A program made the translations under genes and the position numbers. The notes beneath the pieces are model-generated. The model worked only from the letters and a program-made list of their open reading frames with translations, was not told where the DNA came from and made no database searches. 61,393 nucleotides of DNA, taken from the NCBI GenBank assembly GCA_944326615.1, contig CALVEO010000006.1:1-61393 (forward strand), in the 5' to 3' direction. Below are positions 53,409 through 61,393 of the stretch, in pieces. Source of the DNA: Candidatus Gastranaerophilales bacterium (GTDB taxonomy: Bacteria; Cyanobacteriota; Vampirovibrionia; Gastranaerophilales; Gastranaerophilaceae). The stretch's first letter is position 1, and each line of letters starts with the position of its first letter.

Positions 53409-53440
53409 AAACCCCGTATTATAGCTATAATACGGGGTTT
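53409..53440. terminator. Perfect palindromic terminator after pnp
   Basis: AAACCCCGTATTATAG and its complement CTATAATACGGGGTTT form a 16-bp perfect stem with T/A runs on both sides. It can end pnp and, on the other strand, transcripts from the polymerase operon. Confidence 0.85.
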
Positions 53441-53496
53441 ATTTTTGAATACAGACTATTTGTTAAAAACTTTTTATTTGAGCATATTATTTTAGA

Positions 53497-54720
53497 CTAC
53501 ACATCTTTTTTTATAAATCCCGTTTGTATAATATCCTTACCAAATCGTTCTTCCAGCTTGTCAAAACATTTTGTTAATTTTATCTTTTTTTCATCCCGCA
53601 GCGAATCTGCAAACAAAGACATTTGAGCCTCACTATTAAGTTCAAATGTATCAAGAATTACTCCTGTACTGCGATATAGAATATTCGGGTTATATATTTT
53701 ATCCAGAAGTTCAAAAATAACATCAGAAATCTCAAGTTCGAAATCTGTCGGAACATTGAGAACTTTTTTTTCACAATACACTTTAAAATCTTTGGTACGA
53801 AGGAATATACTTATCCCTTTGCATTTTGAATTAATTCTGCGAAGTCTCACACAGGCGCGGTGAATATGGTAATTCAACGAATTTTTCAGGTAATTTTTAT
53901 CGGATGTAAATTTTGCAAGTGCGCTGGTTTTTTGTATAGATTTAGGAAGTTTCACTTCATCTGAAACAGGTGATACCATCTCGCCCAGCAATTCATGTTT
54001 CATCTCCAGACCGCGTATTCCTATCTGCTTATTCAGCCACAAATCATCCTGAGATACAAGTTCATAAGCGGTTAAAATTCCATTTTTACGAAAAAGAGCT
54101 GACAAATTCTTTCCTATACCCCAGATTTCATCAATACTTGTTTTCTGCAATACTGGAATAATTTTTCTTGAACCTATGAGATAGACTCCTTCATCCAAGC
54201 TTTTTGCCTTATCAGATGCTAGTTTGGCAAGAGATTTAGAAGAACTTAACCCGATTGAAACAGGAATGTCAACCTTATCTTTAACTTCCTGTCTTATCAT
54301 TTGCGCAATTTCAAGATAATTTTTTTTATAAAGGCGTTCCAAACCTGTTAAATCAACAAAAGCCTCATCTATAGAATAAATTTCGACAAGCGGGCTAAAA
54401 TCCTTTAAAACAGACATAACTTTTTTAGAAATTTCACTGTATAAATCATGATTTGCATTTATATAAACAGCTTTTTTCATATTACCTTCTATTTGAAAAT
54501 AAGGCATTCCCATTCTTATACCGAGCTTTTTAGCCTCTTTTGAACGAGAAATTACACACTGCCCGCGTCCTGACATAACACATACAGGCTTACCTTTAAG
54601 ATCTGTATTAACGGACTGTTCACAGGATACAAAAAATGAATCACAGTCAACGAGTGCTATTATATGTTTTCGTGCCATATCAATATTATCTGATATGTTT
54701 TTATTTTCGTCCATTATCAA
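53497..54720 (-). CDS. Y-family DNA polymerase (UmuC/DinB type)
   Basis: The 407-aa translesion polymerase has IALVDCDSFFVSCEQ with the first catalytic Asp near residue 25, YSIDEAFVDLTG with the Asp-Glu pair near 116, a helix-hairpin-helix IDEIWGIGKNLS region near 205, and a little-finger domain ending SLFADSLRDEKK, a likely beta-clamp contact around QMSLFADS. The N-terminal CVMSGRGQCVISRSKEAK form is more UmuC-like than DinB. No umuD is near. Its start overlaps the NFACT gene stop by 4 nt. Confidence 0.92.
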   Translation of the reverse strand: MIMDENKNISDNIDMARKHIIALVDCDSFFVSCEQSVNTDLKGKPVCVMSGRGQCVISRSKEAKKLGIRMGMPYFQIEGNMKKAVYINANHDLYSEISKKVMSVLKDFSPLVEIYSIDEAFVDLTGLERLYKKNYLEIAQMIRQEVKDKVDIPVSIGLSSSKSLAKLASDKAKSLDEGVYLIGSRKIIPVLQKTSIDEIWGIGKNLSALFRKNGILTAYELVSQDDLWLNKQIGIRGLEMKHELLGEMVSPVSDEVKLPKSIQKTSALAKFTSDKNYLKNSLNYHIHRACVRLRRINSKCKGISIFLRTKDFKVYCEKKVLNVPTDFELEISDVIFELLDKIYNPNILYRSTGVILDTFELNSEAQMSLFADSLRDEKKIKLTKCFDKLEERFGKDIIQTGFIKKDV

Positions 54721-56138
54721 AGAATTATTTCCCGTTCATTTTTATAAATTACATAACCTAAATTTGATGCAGGCGGTTTTTTCAAATATTTTCTTTTTGT
54801 ATAAATTACACCGATTTTTGATGAGTTTGCGCCTTTTGAATACTGTTTTGCAAGATTTGCACACTTTAAAAGCAAATCATCCGACGGATTCTCACATTTT
54901 AAAAGCACATGAGAACCTGCGCAATCTTTTGTATGAAACCAGAAATCCTCATCTTTAGAAAGCTTTGACACAATATAATCATTCTGACGATTATTTTTGC
55001 CTACAAGAACCTTAAACCCTTCAATTTCTAATTCCATAGGCTCAAATGAAGCCTTTGTATGTTCTTTTCTCCCTTTTGGATTATCAGGTTCAATTTCGGA
55101 TTGTACTGACTTCAAATCAGTTATAGATTCTGCAATATCAAGCGAATATAATATCTGCTCATAATATTGAATTTGTGCATATAATTGCGATGTAAGCTCA
55201 GTAATTTTGGCAATTGCGTTTTTCCCTTTGTTGTAAAGCTTATAAAAATTATTTGCGTTTTCTTTTAACGTTTTTGTTTCATCCAATTCAATTTTAATAT
55301 TCTTGTCGTTTTCATAATCGTAAACATCAATAAATTTTGAATAATTTGAAAAATTATAAAGATTAGCCATAATCAAATCGCCATAAAGACGATAGTTATC
55401 GGAATTAATTTCTTTTTCAAGTTTGTACTGCATTTTTTTTAGAGAATTTTTATCTTTTTTAAGCTTTGACAAAACAGTCTGTTTTAATTGTTCCTGCAAG
55501 CGTTCAAACTTATCATTATAAATAGCCTCTGCGTAATAACTGTCAATATAACTATTTATGGAATTTCCACGAAAATTTGACAGTGAATTTTCAGATTTAT
55601 ACCAGTCTTTTGGGCGTCCAGCCGGGTAAACATAAGGCAGACCGCCAGCCATTTCTCGTTCCCGGCTTTTTTCCGCACCTACATTATGCGCACAGCCCAG
55701 TATAATATTAGTATCATAATTATAAAGGATAACATTTGAATATTTACCCATAAGCTCTATTGCAAGACAAAGATATATTTTTTCGGATAACTCGTTATAA
55801 GTTTCAATATAAAGCTCTAAAATTCTTTCATATTCAGGCTGTTCTACTTTTGCAATTAATGAATTTTCGAGATATTTACGCAAAAGCATACAAAACATCG
55901 GCGGTTTTTGCGGAATTTCAATTAACCGCTTTGCTTCATTTTCTTTATCCATAAAACAAATGTGAAAATATTGCGGGTTAATATTGATGTAAAATTTTTT
56001 TGTTGTACCTTTGTTCCTTATTGAAAAAACAAAATCTCTCCTTGTAGGCTGCTGAATTTTCTGAATTCTTGCACCTGTAAGAAAAGCTGAATTTTCCTCA
56101 AGCCATAGTTTTAATGTTGTTGAATCAAAAGTTATCAT
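54717..56138 (-). CDS. NFACT-family protein (RqcH/FbpA-like)
   Basis: The 473-aa protein matches the NFACT family (bacterial RqcH), which binds stalled 50S-peptidyl-tRNA complexes and adds C-terminal Ala tails. The N-terminal NFACT-N domain shows RIQKIQQPTRRDFVFSIRNKG, the middle is a coiled coil (about 225-345), and the NFACT-R domain ends with VGKNNRQNDYIVSKLSKDEDFWFHTKDCAGSH-type motif (DFWFHTKDCAGSHV). It is somewhat shorter than usual (550 aa). It is the first gene of an operon with the Y-family polymerase. Confidence 0.88.
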   Translation of the reverse strand: MITFDSTTLKLWLEENSAFLTGARIQKIQQPTRRDFVFSIRNKGTTKKFYININPQYFHICFMDKENEAKRLIEIPQKPPMFCMLLRKYLENSLIAKVEQPEYERILELYIETYNELSEKIYLCLAIELMGKYSNVILYNYDTNIILGCAHNVGAEKSREREMAGGLPYVYPAGRPKDWYKSENSLSNFRGNSINSYIDSYYAEAIYNDKFERLQEQLKQTVLSKLKKDKNSLKKMQYKLEKEINSDNYRLYGDLIMANLYNFSNYSKFIDVYDYENDKNIKIELDETKTLKENANNFYKLYNKGKNAIAKITELTSQLYAQIQYYEQILYSLDIAESITDLKSVQSEIEPDNPKGRKEHTKASFEPMELEIEGFKVLVGKNNRQNDYIVSKLSKDEDFWFHTKDCAGSHVLLKCENPSDDLLLKCANLAKQYSKGANSSKIGVIYTKRKYLKKPPASNLGYVIYKNEREIIL

Positions 56139-56169
56139 ATAAAGATATTACAACAAAAACACTTAAAGA

Positions 56170-56691
56170 TTACCAGTTCTTAGCTCTTATTAAAGTATTT
56201 TCTATGGTAGAAAAATCAGAATTATTAATTTTTATAATTGCTTTTTCCATAGGGTTTATTATGCACACATTATCACTGCAATTATCATACAAGTAAATTT
56301 GTGCACATTTTGCAGTATTATTTTTACATCTAACCATAACACCGCCTGACATAAGATTTGGTCTGTGAATATAATTTGAATACAAATTATTACGATTCAT
56401 AATATTTTCCAGACGGCTTCTGATATTTCTGCCGATAGGACAATCCGCATATACCCAGAAAACAAACTTTCTATTGCCTTTTATAATATCATAAAAAGTA
56501 TCACTGTTAGCAGTATTTTGATATACGCTTTCCGGAATTCTTACAGCACCTGCAAAAGAAATCCTGGTTGATTGCACAGCAGCATCAGCAACAGAAGAAC
56601 CTGATTCAGACTTTATAGAAGAACTTTTATTATAACCTCCTATTAAAAAGAAAATTAAAACTATAACAGACAGAAAACCAAAAATTTTCAT
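56170..56691 (-). CDS. Unknown anchored extracytoplasmic protein (173 aa), thioredoxin-like?
   Basis: An N-terminal membrane anchor (IFGFLSVIVLIFFLIGG) indicates location outside the cytoplasm. The rest has a possible thioredoxin-like start NRKFVFWVYADCPIGRNIRSRLENIM with a lone Cys instead of CxxC, then further Cys at CKNNTAKC and CSDNVC. It may be a thioredoxin-fold protein without a classical redox motif; that is inference. A GAGG RBS precedes the ATG. It lies 31 nt upstream of the NFACT gene on the same strand. Confidence 0.65.
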   Translation of the reverse strand: MKIFGFLSVIVLIFFLIGGYNKSSSIKSESGSSVADAAVQSTRISFAGAVRIPESVYQNTANSDTFYDIIKGNRKFVFWVYADCPIGRNIRSRLENIMNRNNLYSNYIHRPNLMSGGVMVRCKNNTAKCAQIYLYDNCSDNVCIINPMEKAIIKINNSDFSTIENTLIRAKNW

Positions 56692-56766
56692 TTATACCTC
56701 ACCATTTATTTTATATTAAACAAGGATTACTATAACATATTAAACTTATACTGTCAAACTTTTTTG

Positions 56767-56795
56767 TTGACGGGCTGTACAAAATATGCTAGTAT
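56767..56795 (+). promoter_or_regulatory. Promoter of the NfeD/SPFH operon
   Basis: TTGACG (56767-56772), 17 nt and TAGTAT (56790-56795) with TGC upstream give an extended -10 promoter. The AAAGGAG RBS of the first gene follows. Confidence 0.6.
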
Positions 56796-56824
56796 AAAAT
56801 ACATAATAATAAAAAGGAGAAAAT

Positions 56825-57250
56825 ATGGTTTTATGGGAAATATTCGCAATTGCAGGGCTTGCGTTTTTAATACTTGAAATGCTTGTGCCTTCAATGTTTT
56901 TTCTAAATCTTGCAATAGCAGGATTTCTCACAGCACTTGCTGGAATATGGATTACAGACTGGATTGTATTAACAATACTATTTGTTGTTTTATCTGTTTT
57001 ATCAATTCTGTTTCTGCGCCCGATACTTATTAAAAATAAACAAGATAAAGAACACGAAACAGGTATGGAAGCAAAATATATAGGTAAAATTGTTAAAGTA
57101 ACAGAACCTGTAAGCAAATATTCAGGAGCAATCACAATATATGATGAACGCTGGGAAGCACGTACGGAAAATGATGAAACAATTCCAGCCGGTTGTGAAG
57201 TAAAAATTATTAAATATGACAGTTTAATATTAACAGTAGAGAGAGTATAG
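56825..57250 (+). CDS. NfeD-like membrane protein
   Basis: The 141-aa protein has two or three hydrophobic helices (about 4-75) followed by a small OB-fold domain (GKIVKVTEPVSKYSGAITIYDERWEARTENDETIPAG), the NfeD layout. NfeD proteins act with SPFH/flotillin-like partners in membrane organisation. The SPFH gene follows after 9 nt, which confirms the pair. Confidence 0.92.
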   Translation: MVLWEIFAIAGLAFLILEMLVPSMFFLNLAIAGFLTALAGIWITDWIVLTILFVVLSVLSILFLRPILIKNKQDKEHETGMEAKYIGKIVKVTEPVSKYSGAITIYDERWEARTENDETIPAGCEVKIIKYDSLILTVERV

Positions 57251-57259
57251 GAGAAAAAA

Positions 57260-58231
57260 ATGAGTATAGTTTTATTGATTTTACTTGTTGCACTTTTAAT
57301 TTATGTATTCAAAGGCATAATTATTGTCCAGCAGCAACAGGAAGTTATTATTGAAAGAATGGGACGTTATGAAAAAACATTACGCGCCGGACCGAATTTT
57401 ATATTCCCAATCCTTGAAGCTCCGAGAGGTATTTATAAAAAAGTCTCACAAAAAGGCATTGACGGAAGAAATTTTTATTACCTCAAACCCGTCGACAGAA
57501 TTGATTTGAGAGAACAAATGTATGATTTTCCGCGCCAGAATGTTATTACAAGAGACAACGTATCTATTACAATTAATGCACTGATTTACTTCCAGATTAT
57601 TGATTCCAAAAGTGCAGTATACGAAATTGAAAATTTGCCGGAAGCAATAGAAAAATTAACACAGACAACTTTGAGAAACCTCGTAGGCCAGATGGACTTG
57701 CAGGAAACATTAACATCACGAGGCAAAATTAACGATGAATTAAGAACAACTCTTGATGAAGCAACCAATAAATGGGGCGTAAAAGTTAACCGCGTAGAAA
57801 TTCAGGATATTTTCCCGCCGGCTGATATTCAAGCTTCAATGGATAAACTAATGAAAGCTGACAGAGAAAAGAAAGCAACCATAACAGAAGCCGAAGGCTT
57901 GAAAGAAGCCGCAATTAGAAAAGCTGAAGGTGAAAAAGAAGCTGCTATACGTTCTGCCGAAGGTGAAAAACAGGCAGAAATTTTGAGAGCAGAAGGTATT
58001 GCACAGGCAAGAGTAATTGAAGCAGATGCTGAAAAAGAAGCTATTTTGCGTATCATAAACGCATTAGCAGACAAAGGTCAGCCAGATAAATATTTAATTG
58101 CTATGAAATACTTAGAAACACTTTCATCAATTACTAAAGGCGAAAATAATAAAGTTGTTTACATGCCTTACGAAGCAACAGGCATCCTGTCTTCTGTCGA
58201 CGGCATTAAGCAAATGTTTGATAAAAAATAA
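57260..58231 (+). CDS. SPFH/Band 7 (stomatin-like) membrane protein
   Basis: The 323-aa protein has an N-terminal membrane helix (LLILLVALLIYVFKGIIIV), then the SPFH domain (about 25-200) with ERMGRYEKTLRAGPNFIFP and PRQNVITRDNVSITINALIYFQI, followed by an Ala/Glu-rich coiled coil with repeats of KAEGEKEAAIRSAEGEKQAE (about 210-265). It resembles QmcA/stomatin, which form ring oligomers and often control membrane proteases. It is cotranscribed with the NfeD partner. A strong terminator follows. Confidence 0.95.
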   Translation: MSIVLLILLVALLIYVFKGIIIVQQQQEVIIERMGRYEKTLRAGPNFIFPILEAPRGIYKKVSQKGIDGRNFYYLKPVDRIDLREQMYDFPRQNVITRDNVSITINALIYFQIIDSKSAVYEIENLPEAIEKLTQTTLRNLVGQMDLQETLTSRGKINDELRTTLDEATNKWGVKVNRVEIQDIFPPADIQASMDKLMKADREKKATITEAEGLKEAAIRKAEGEKEAAIRSAEGEKQAEILRAEGIAQARVIEADAEKEAILRIINALADKGQPDKYLIAMKYLETLSSITKGENNKVVYMPYEATGILSSVDGIKQMFDKK

Positions 58232-58246
58232 TCTAAACAAAACTTT

Positions 58247-58294
58247 AAGCGGTCCTCATAATATTACTTTAAATATTAGAGGACTGCTTTTTTT
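58247..58294 (+). terminator. Terminator of the NfeD/SPFH operon
   Basis: AAGCGGTCCTC and GAGGACTGCTT pair with an inner TAATATT/AATATTA stem and a T-run of seven. Confidence 0.85.
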
Positions 58295-58378
58295 CGATAA
58301 TTCGGTAAATTTTTATGATAACATGTTTATTTTTAATTAAAAATATGTTATACTGATAGAAAAATCAGGAGAATTAAT

Positions 58379-58774
58379 ATGATAATGAATAACTTACCCA
58401 GAATGCAGGTTTTAATAACTACAAATGACCAGTACGTTGAAGGAGAATTGCTGCTGCCTGAGAATATGAGATTCAGTAACTCAATACCGGATAACATGCT
58501 TTTCTACATTTTAAATGGCGGTTTTCAATTTATTACCTTAAAAAACTGCGAAGTTAAAGATAGAAAAAATCTGGCATTCAGACCGGATAAATCTCACCAG
58601 TTACACGTTAATATTTCATGCATAATTACAATGCAAATTATAGAAATTCTTCCTGAAGATTATGAATACGAAGACAGTTATTATGATGATTGGGAAGAAG
58701 CAGAAGAAGAAAAACAGCAAAACGAAAAACAACAAGTTGAAAAGCAGCGTACAAGAACACGAGTAAAACGATAA
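58379..58774 (+). CDS. Unknown protein with acidic/Gln-rich tail (131 aa)
   Basis: I do not recognise a family. Residues 1-95 look like a compact beta-rich domain (MQVLITTNDQYVEGELLLPE), and the last 35 residues are very acidic then Gln/Lys/Arg-rich (YEYEDSYYDDWEEAEEEKQQ). A CAGGAG RBS precedes the ATG. No signal or membrane segment is seen. It stands alone between the SPFH operon and aspS. Confidence 0.75.
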   Translation: MIMNNLPRMQVLITTNDQYVEGELLLPENMRFSNSIPDNMLFYILNGGFQFITLKNCEVKDRKNLAFRPDKSHQLHVNISCIITMQIIEILPEDYEYEDSYYDDWEEAEEEKQQNEKQQVEKQRTRTRVKR

Positions 58775-58868
58775 TTTAAAAATAATTTTCTTAATATTTA
58801 TTTCCTTTTTTTTTATGTTTTTGCTAAACTTTAAATAAGTCCGAAAAGAAAAAGAAAAGGAAGTTAAA

Positions 58869-60644
58869 ATGATTAAAACCAAACTTAAAGACCATAATTG
58901 CGGAGAGCTTAATCTTAATAATTTAAACGAAGAAGTTACCCTCTCCGGCTGGGCTTCAACCATTCGCGATTTAGGCGGAATTTTATTCGTGGAATTGAGA
59001 GATAGAACAGGTTTTTTCCAGCTTGTTGCAAACCCGCAGATTAACCCCGAAGTACACAAAGTTTTTGAAAAATTAAGATCAGAATATGTTATAACGGTAA
59101 AGGGTAAAGTTACAAGACGCCCCGAAGAAACTTATAATGAAAAATACGCTACAGGGCAGGTGGAAATGTATCCTGACTCTGTTGAAATTTTATCAGAAGC
59201 AAAAACTTTGCCTTTTGTATTGGATGATGAAAATGTATCTGAAGATGTGCGCTTAAAATACAGATACCTTGATATAAGACGTGAAAGTATGCTTCATAAT
59301 TTGACACTGCGCCACAAAATCTGTCAGGCCGCAAGAAGTTACCTTAACGGAGAAGATTTTCTTGAAGTCGAAACACCGATTTTAATTAAAACAACCCCCG
59401 AAGGAGCAAGAGATTATCTGGTCCCTTCAAGAGTTCAGGAAGGCAAATTCTATGCGCTGCCGCAATCTCCACAGATTTTCAAACAATTATTGATGGTAGG
59501 CGGTATCGAGAGATATTACCAGATTGCAAAATGCTTCCGCGATGAAGATTTGCGTGCTGACAGACAGCCTGAATTTACACAAATTGACCTTGAAATGTCT
59601 TTTGTTGAACAACAGGATGTTATAAAATGCGTTGAAGGCTTAATTGTTGAAACATTTAAAGCTGCAGGAGTTGAAGTTAAACCTCCGTTTATTCAAATGC
59701 CTTGGCAGGAAGCTATGGACAGGTTTGGTTCAGATAAACCTGATACACGTTTCGGGCTTGAACTTTTTGATATCGGCGATATTATTTTGCAGTCAGAATT
59801 TAAAATTGTAAAAGATACTTTAGAAAACGGCGGTATCGTCAGAGGTATAAGAATTCCGGGCGGGGCTAAATTCTCAAGAAAAGATATAGATGATATTACA
59901 AAACTTGCAGTATCATTCGGTGCAAAAGCTCTTGCAAATATTATTTATAACGAAGACGGAACAGCTAAATCTCCTGTATTGAAATTTGTAACAGAAGAAC
60001 AGGCAAAACAAATCCAAGAACGTGCTCAGGCTGAAGCCGGTGATATAATCTTCTTTGTGGCTGACAAGCCGAAACTTGTCTATGATATTATGGGAAGATT
60101 AAGACTCTATTTCGGCAAAAGATTAAACCTGATTGATGAAAGCAAACATAATCTTTTGTGGGTAGTAGATTTTCCGATGTTTGAATGGTCTGATGAAGAA
60201 GGCAGATTTATGGCAATGCACCACCCGTTCACATCACCCTGTATCGACGATTTGGATAAATTAAAAGCTGGAGATTTAGGCAATGTCAAATCAATAGCTT
60301 ATGATATTGTCTATAACGGAACTGAACTCGGCGGAGGTTCTGTCAGAATTCATTCATCCGATGTTCAAAATGCTGTATTTAAGGCATTAGGATTAACAGA
60401 AGATGAAGCAAAAGAAAAATTCGGCTTTATGGTTAACGCGCTTCAATATGGAACACCGCCTCATGCAGGTCTTGCAATCGGTTTAGACAGACTTGTCGCT
60501 CTTCTTTGCAGAACAGAAAGCATCAGAGACGTAATAGCGTTCCCGAAAAATTCAGGAGCAAAAGACTTAATGTCAGATGCGCCGGGAGAAGCTTCTCTGC
60601 AGCAGTTAAGAGAACTTCACTTAAAAAGCACTGCACATAAATAA
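58869..60644 (+). CDS. aspS: Aspartyl-tRNA synthetase
   Basis: The 591-aa class II synthetase charges tRNA-Asp. It has the OB-fold anticodon domain (1-105; VTLSGWASTIRDLGGILFVELRD), motif 1 around FLEVETPIL, motif 2 FRDEDLRADRQPEFTQID near 218, the bacterial GAD insertion (about 290-410) and motif 3 GLAIGLDRLVALL near 535. Length and insertion are of the bacterial type. Whether it also charges tRNA-Asn is unknown. RBS GAAAAGGAAG precedes the ATG and a terminator follows. Confidence 0.97.
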   Translation: MIKTKLKDHNCGELNLNNLNEEVTLSGWASTIRDLGGILFVELRDRTGFFQLVANPQINPEVHKVFEKLRSEYVITVKGKVTRRPEETYNEKYATGQVEMYPDSVEILSEAKTLPFVLDDENVSEDVRLKYRYLDIRRESMLHNLTLRHKICQAARSYLNGEDFLEVETPILIKTTPEGARDYLVPSRVQEGKFYALPQSPQIFKQLLMVGGIERYYQIAKCFRDEDLRADRQPEFTQIDLEMSFVEQQDVIKCVEGLIVETFKAAGVEVKPPFIQMPWQEAMDRFGSDKPDTRFGLELFDIGDIILQSEFKIVKDTLENGGIVRGIRIPGGAKFSRKDIDDITKLAVSFGAKALANIIYNEDGTAKSPVLKFVTEEQAKQIQERAQAEAGDIIFFVADKPKLVYDIMGRLRLYFGKRLNLIDESKHNLLWVVDFPMFEWSDEEGRFMAMHHPFTSPCIDDLDKLKAGDLGNVKSIAYDIVYNGTELGGGSVRIHSSDVQNAVFKALGLTEDEAKEKFGFMVNALQYGTPPHAGLAIGLDRLVALLCRTESIRDVIAFPKNSGAKDLMSDAPGEASLQQLRELHLKSTAHK

Positions 60645-60652
60645 GAAATGAG

Positions 60653-60679
60653 AAAAGCCCGTTAATCTAACGGGCTTTT
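60653..60679. terminator. Terminator between aspS and the convergent pseudopilin
   Basis: AAAAGCCCGTTA and TAACGGGCTTTT pair perfectly with a 3-nt loop. Confidence 0.85.
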
Positions 60680-60685
60680 TAATAA

Positions 60686-61393
60686 TTAAATTCTTCTCGG
60701 ATAATCTTTCGATATCTGCCATCCGTCCATCATTATTATTGCAGTACAATAAAGACCGCTATCACGACATTTTTCTATTAATTGTGCACGATTCAAACCT
60801 AACCAATACCCGTATGGCTGTAATCCTTTTTCAGGTGTAAAACGAAACGTAAACTGCTTTTTTCCTACACAACTTTCAATAGAATTAGGCTGATTATTTG
60901 TTTCACATATATCAATATCATACGCATTAGGGAAAAAATAAATATCGAAATTTGTTTCAGTCGTCATATTCCCAAAACGCATCCCGAATGCACTACCGTC
61001 TCCTAATTTTATATAAGAAGTATAATAAGTGCTTGATAATAATTCAACATCTTTTGATGTGAAAAATTCAGCCAGATACTTATTGAACCAATCACCTGAA
61101 CCTGTAGGAGTAAATAAATCCGCGTTATCCCAATATTCAATTTCACCGTACTTATTTTCAGCAAGCATTATTGCCTGATTAAATGTAGTATAAAATTTTT
61201 GCATTCTGGTTACAACAACCTGCTTTCTATGGTTTGCCATTAAGGTTGGAATTGTTAATGCAGCCACCACGCCGATAATTCCTAAGGTAATCAAGACCTC
61301 CGCCAAAGTAAACGCACAGCGTTTACAAGGTGAATAAGAGAATAAGTGAATAGGTGAATAAGTTCGTTTCGAGGAATTAGTGTCATGCTGAAC
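60686..61393 (-). CDS. Pseudopilin gene, 5' end beyond the window
   Basis: The pilin motif AFTLAEVLITLGIIGVVAAL precedes 61240, and the mature domain ends DGWQISKDYPRRI, as in other members. The domain carries CETNNQPNSIESC and CRDSGLYC Cys pairs. Upstream on the minus strand the frame stays open to the window end, through a region with ACTTATTCACCTATTCAC repeats that also occurs near 7439. The leader start is therefore outside; whether it has a poly-G tract cannot be seen. Confidence 0.85.
   Translation of the reverse strand, partial: VQHDTNSSKRTYSPIHLFSYSPCKRCAFTLAEVLITLGIIGVVAALTIPTLMANHRKQVVVTRMQKFYTTFNQAIMLAENKYGEIEYWDNADLFTPTGSGDWFNKYLAEFFTSKDVELLSSTYYTSYIKLGDGSAFGMRFGNMTTETNFDIYFFPNAYDIDICETNNQPNSIESCVGKKQFTFRFTPEKGLQPYGYWLGLNRAQLIEKCRDSGLYCTAIIMMDGWQISKDYPRRI
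61330..61362. repeat. GTGAATAAGAGAATAAG direct repeat region
   Basis: Tandem units of GTGAATA and similar sequence occur in the pilin leader at the right edge. The same word order is found in the palindrome cluster at 7439-7468. Confidence 0.5.

Noticed and set aside
1-61393. tRNA, rRNA, CRISPR arrays, transposases, integrases
   Set aside because: I looked for T-loop words, regular spaced repeats and recombinase motifs by eye and found none convincing. A tRNA scan could still find one.

Overview
The window is AT-rich bacterial chromosome. It most likely comes from a non-photosynthetic relative of Cyanobacteria (class Vampirovibrionia/Melainabacteria, order Gastranaerophilales). This is inferred from many scattered single-gene pseudopilins with the N-terminal motif AFTLAEVLITLGIIGVV, an LL-diaminopimelate aminotransferase (DapL) route to lysine, a Gram-negative MlaE/MlaF lipid transporter, and a HydG [FeFe]-hydrogenase maturase that points to anaerobic life. 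I saw no rRNA, tRNA, CRISPR array, transposase or phage gene.

Layout. 0-5 kb: repeat-rich edge, a bifunctional (p)ppGpp synthetase/hydrolase, a DUF167 protein, a His-rich leader ORF with an attenuator-like hairpin before an unknown membrane protein, and a clean pseudopilin with a consensus promoter. 5-11 kb: family-4 uracil-DNA glycosylase, AGCS symporter, an intergenic palindrome cluster, an HD protein, ketopantoate reductase and a LysM protein. 10.5-15.5 kb: a minus-strand operon of a radical SAM/DUF2344 fusion, RNase E/G and two small membrane proteins. 15.5-23.7 kb: surface-glycan enzymes, two tandem RWYD-repeat proteins, exported proteins, a BlaI-like repressor and a metallophosphatase. 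23.7-26 kb: three related membrane proteins. 26-31.9 kb: prfB with its programmed frameshift, a frame-disrupted pseudopilin, a 31-aa membrane microprotein, a DapL-like aminotransferase and MlaFE. 31.9-46.8 kb: pseudopilin, ruvB, dapL, a 1171-aa zinc-ribbon/degenerate cyclase-ATPase/TPR protein translationally coupled to glgA, a DMT exporter, pseudopilin, typA, mnmA and glmU. 46.8-61.4 kb: MFS exporter, hydG, pseudopilin, pnp, Y-family polymerase, NFACT protein, NfeD plus SPFH pair, aspS, and a pseudopilin cut by the window edge.

The most unusual content is the pseudopilin set and its repeats. Three of the six pseudopilin genes begin with their own promoter, RBS, ATG and a short leader that runs into exactly ten G. 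In all three the reading frame is then closed, and one extra G reopens it. In two of the three the reopened frame runs straight into the pilin; in the third a missing 7-bp repeat unit gives a second lesion. Between leader and pilin body lie layers of small palindromic repeats that stay open in frame, giving N-terminal extensions of up to about 225 codons. One of these palindrome families also sits in frame at two places inside the radical SAM gene, much like the Rickettsia palindromic elements. Together this looks like a contingency-type or slippage-controlled pilin repertoire that evolves by insertion of translatable palindromes.

A second theme is transcription start placement. At least eight genes have a -10 box ending 6-9 nt before the ATG, which predicts leaderless or nearly leaderless mRNAs, while neighbours use ordinary Shine-Dalgarno sites.
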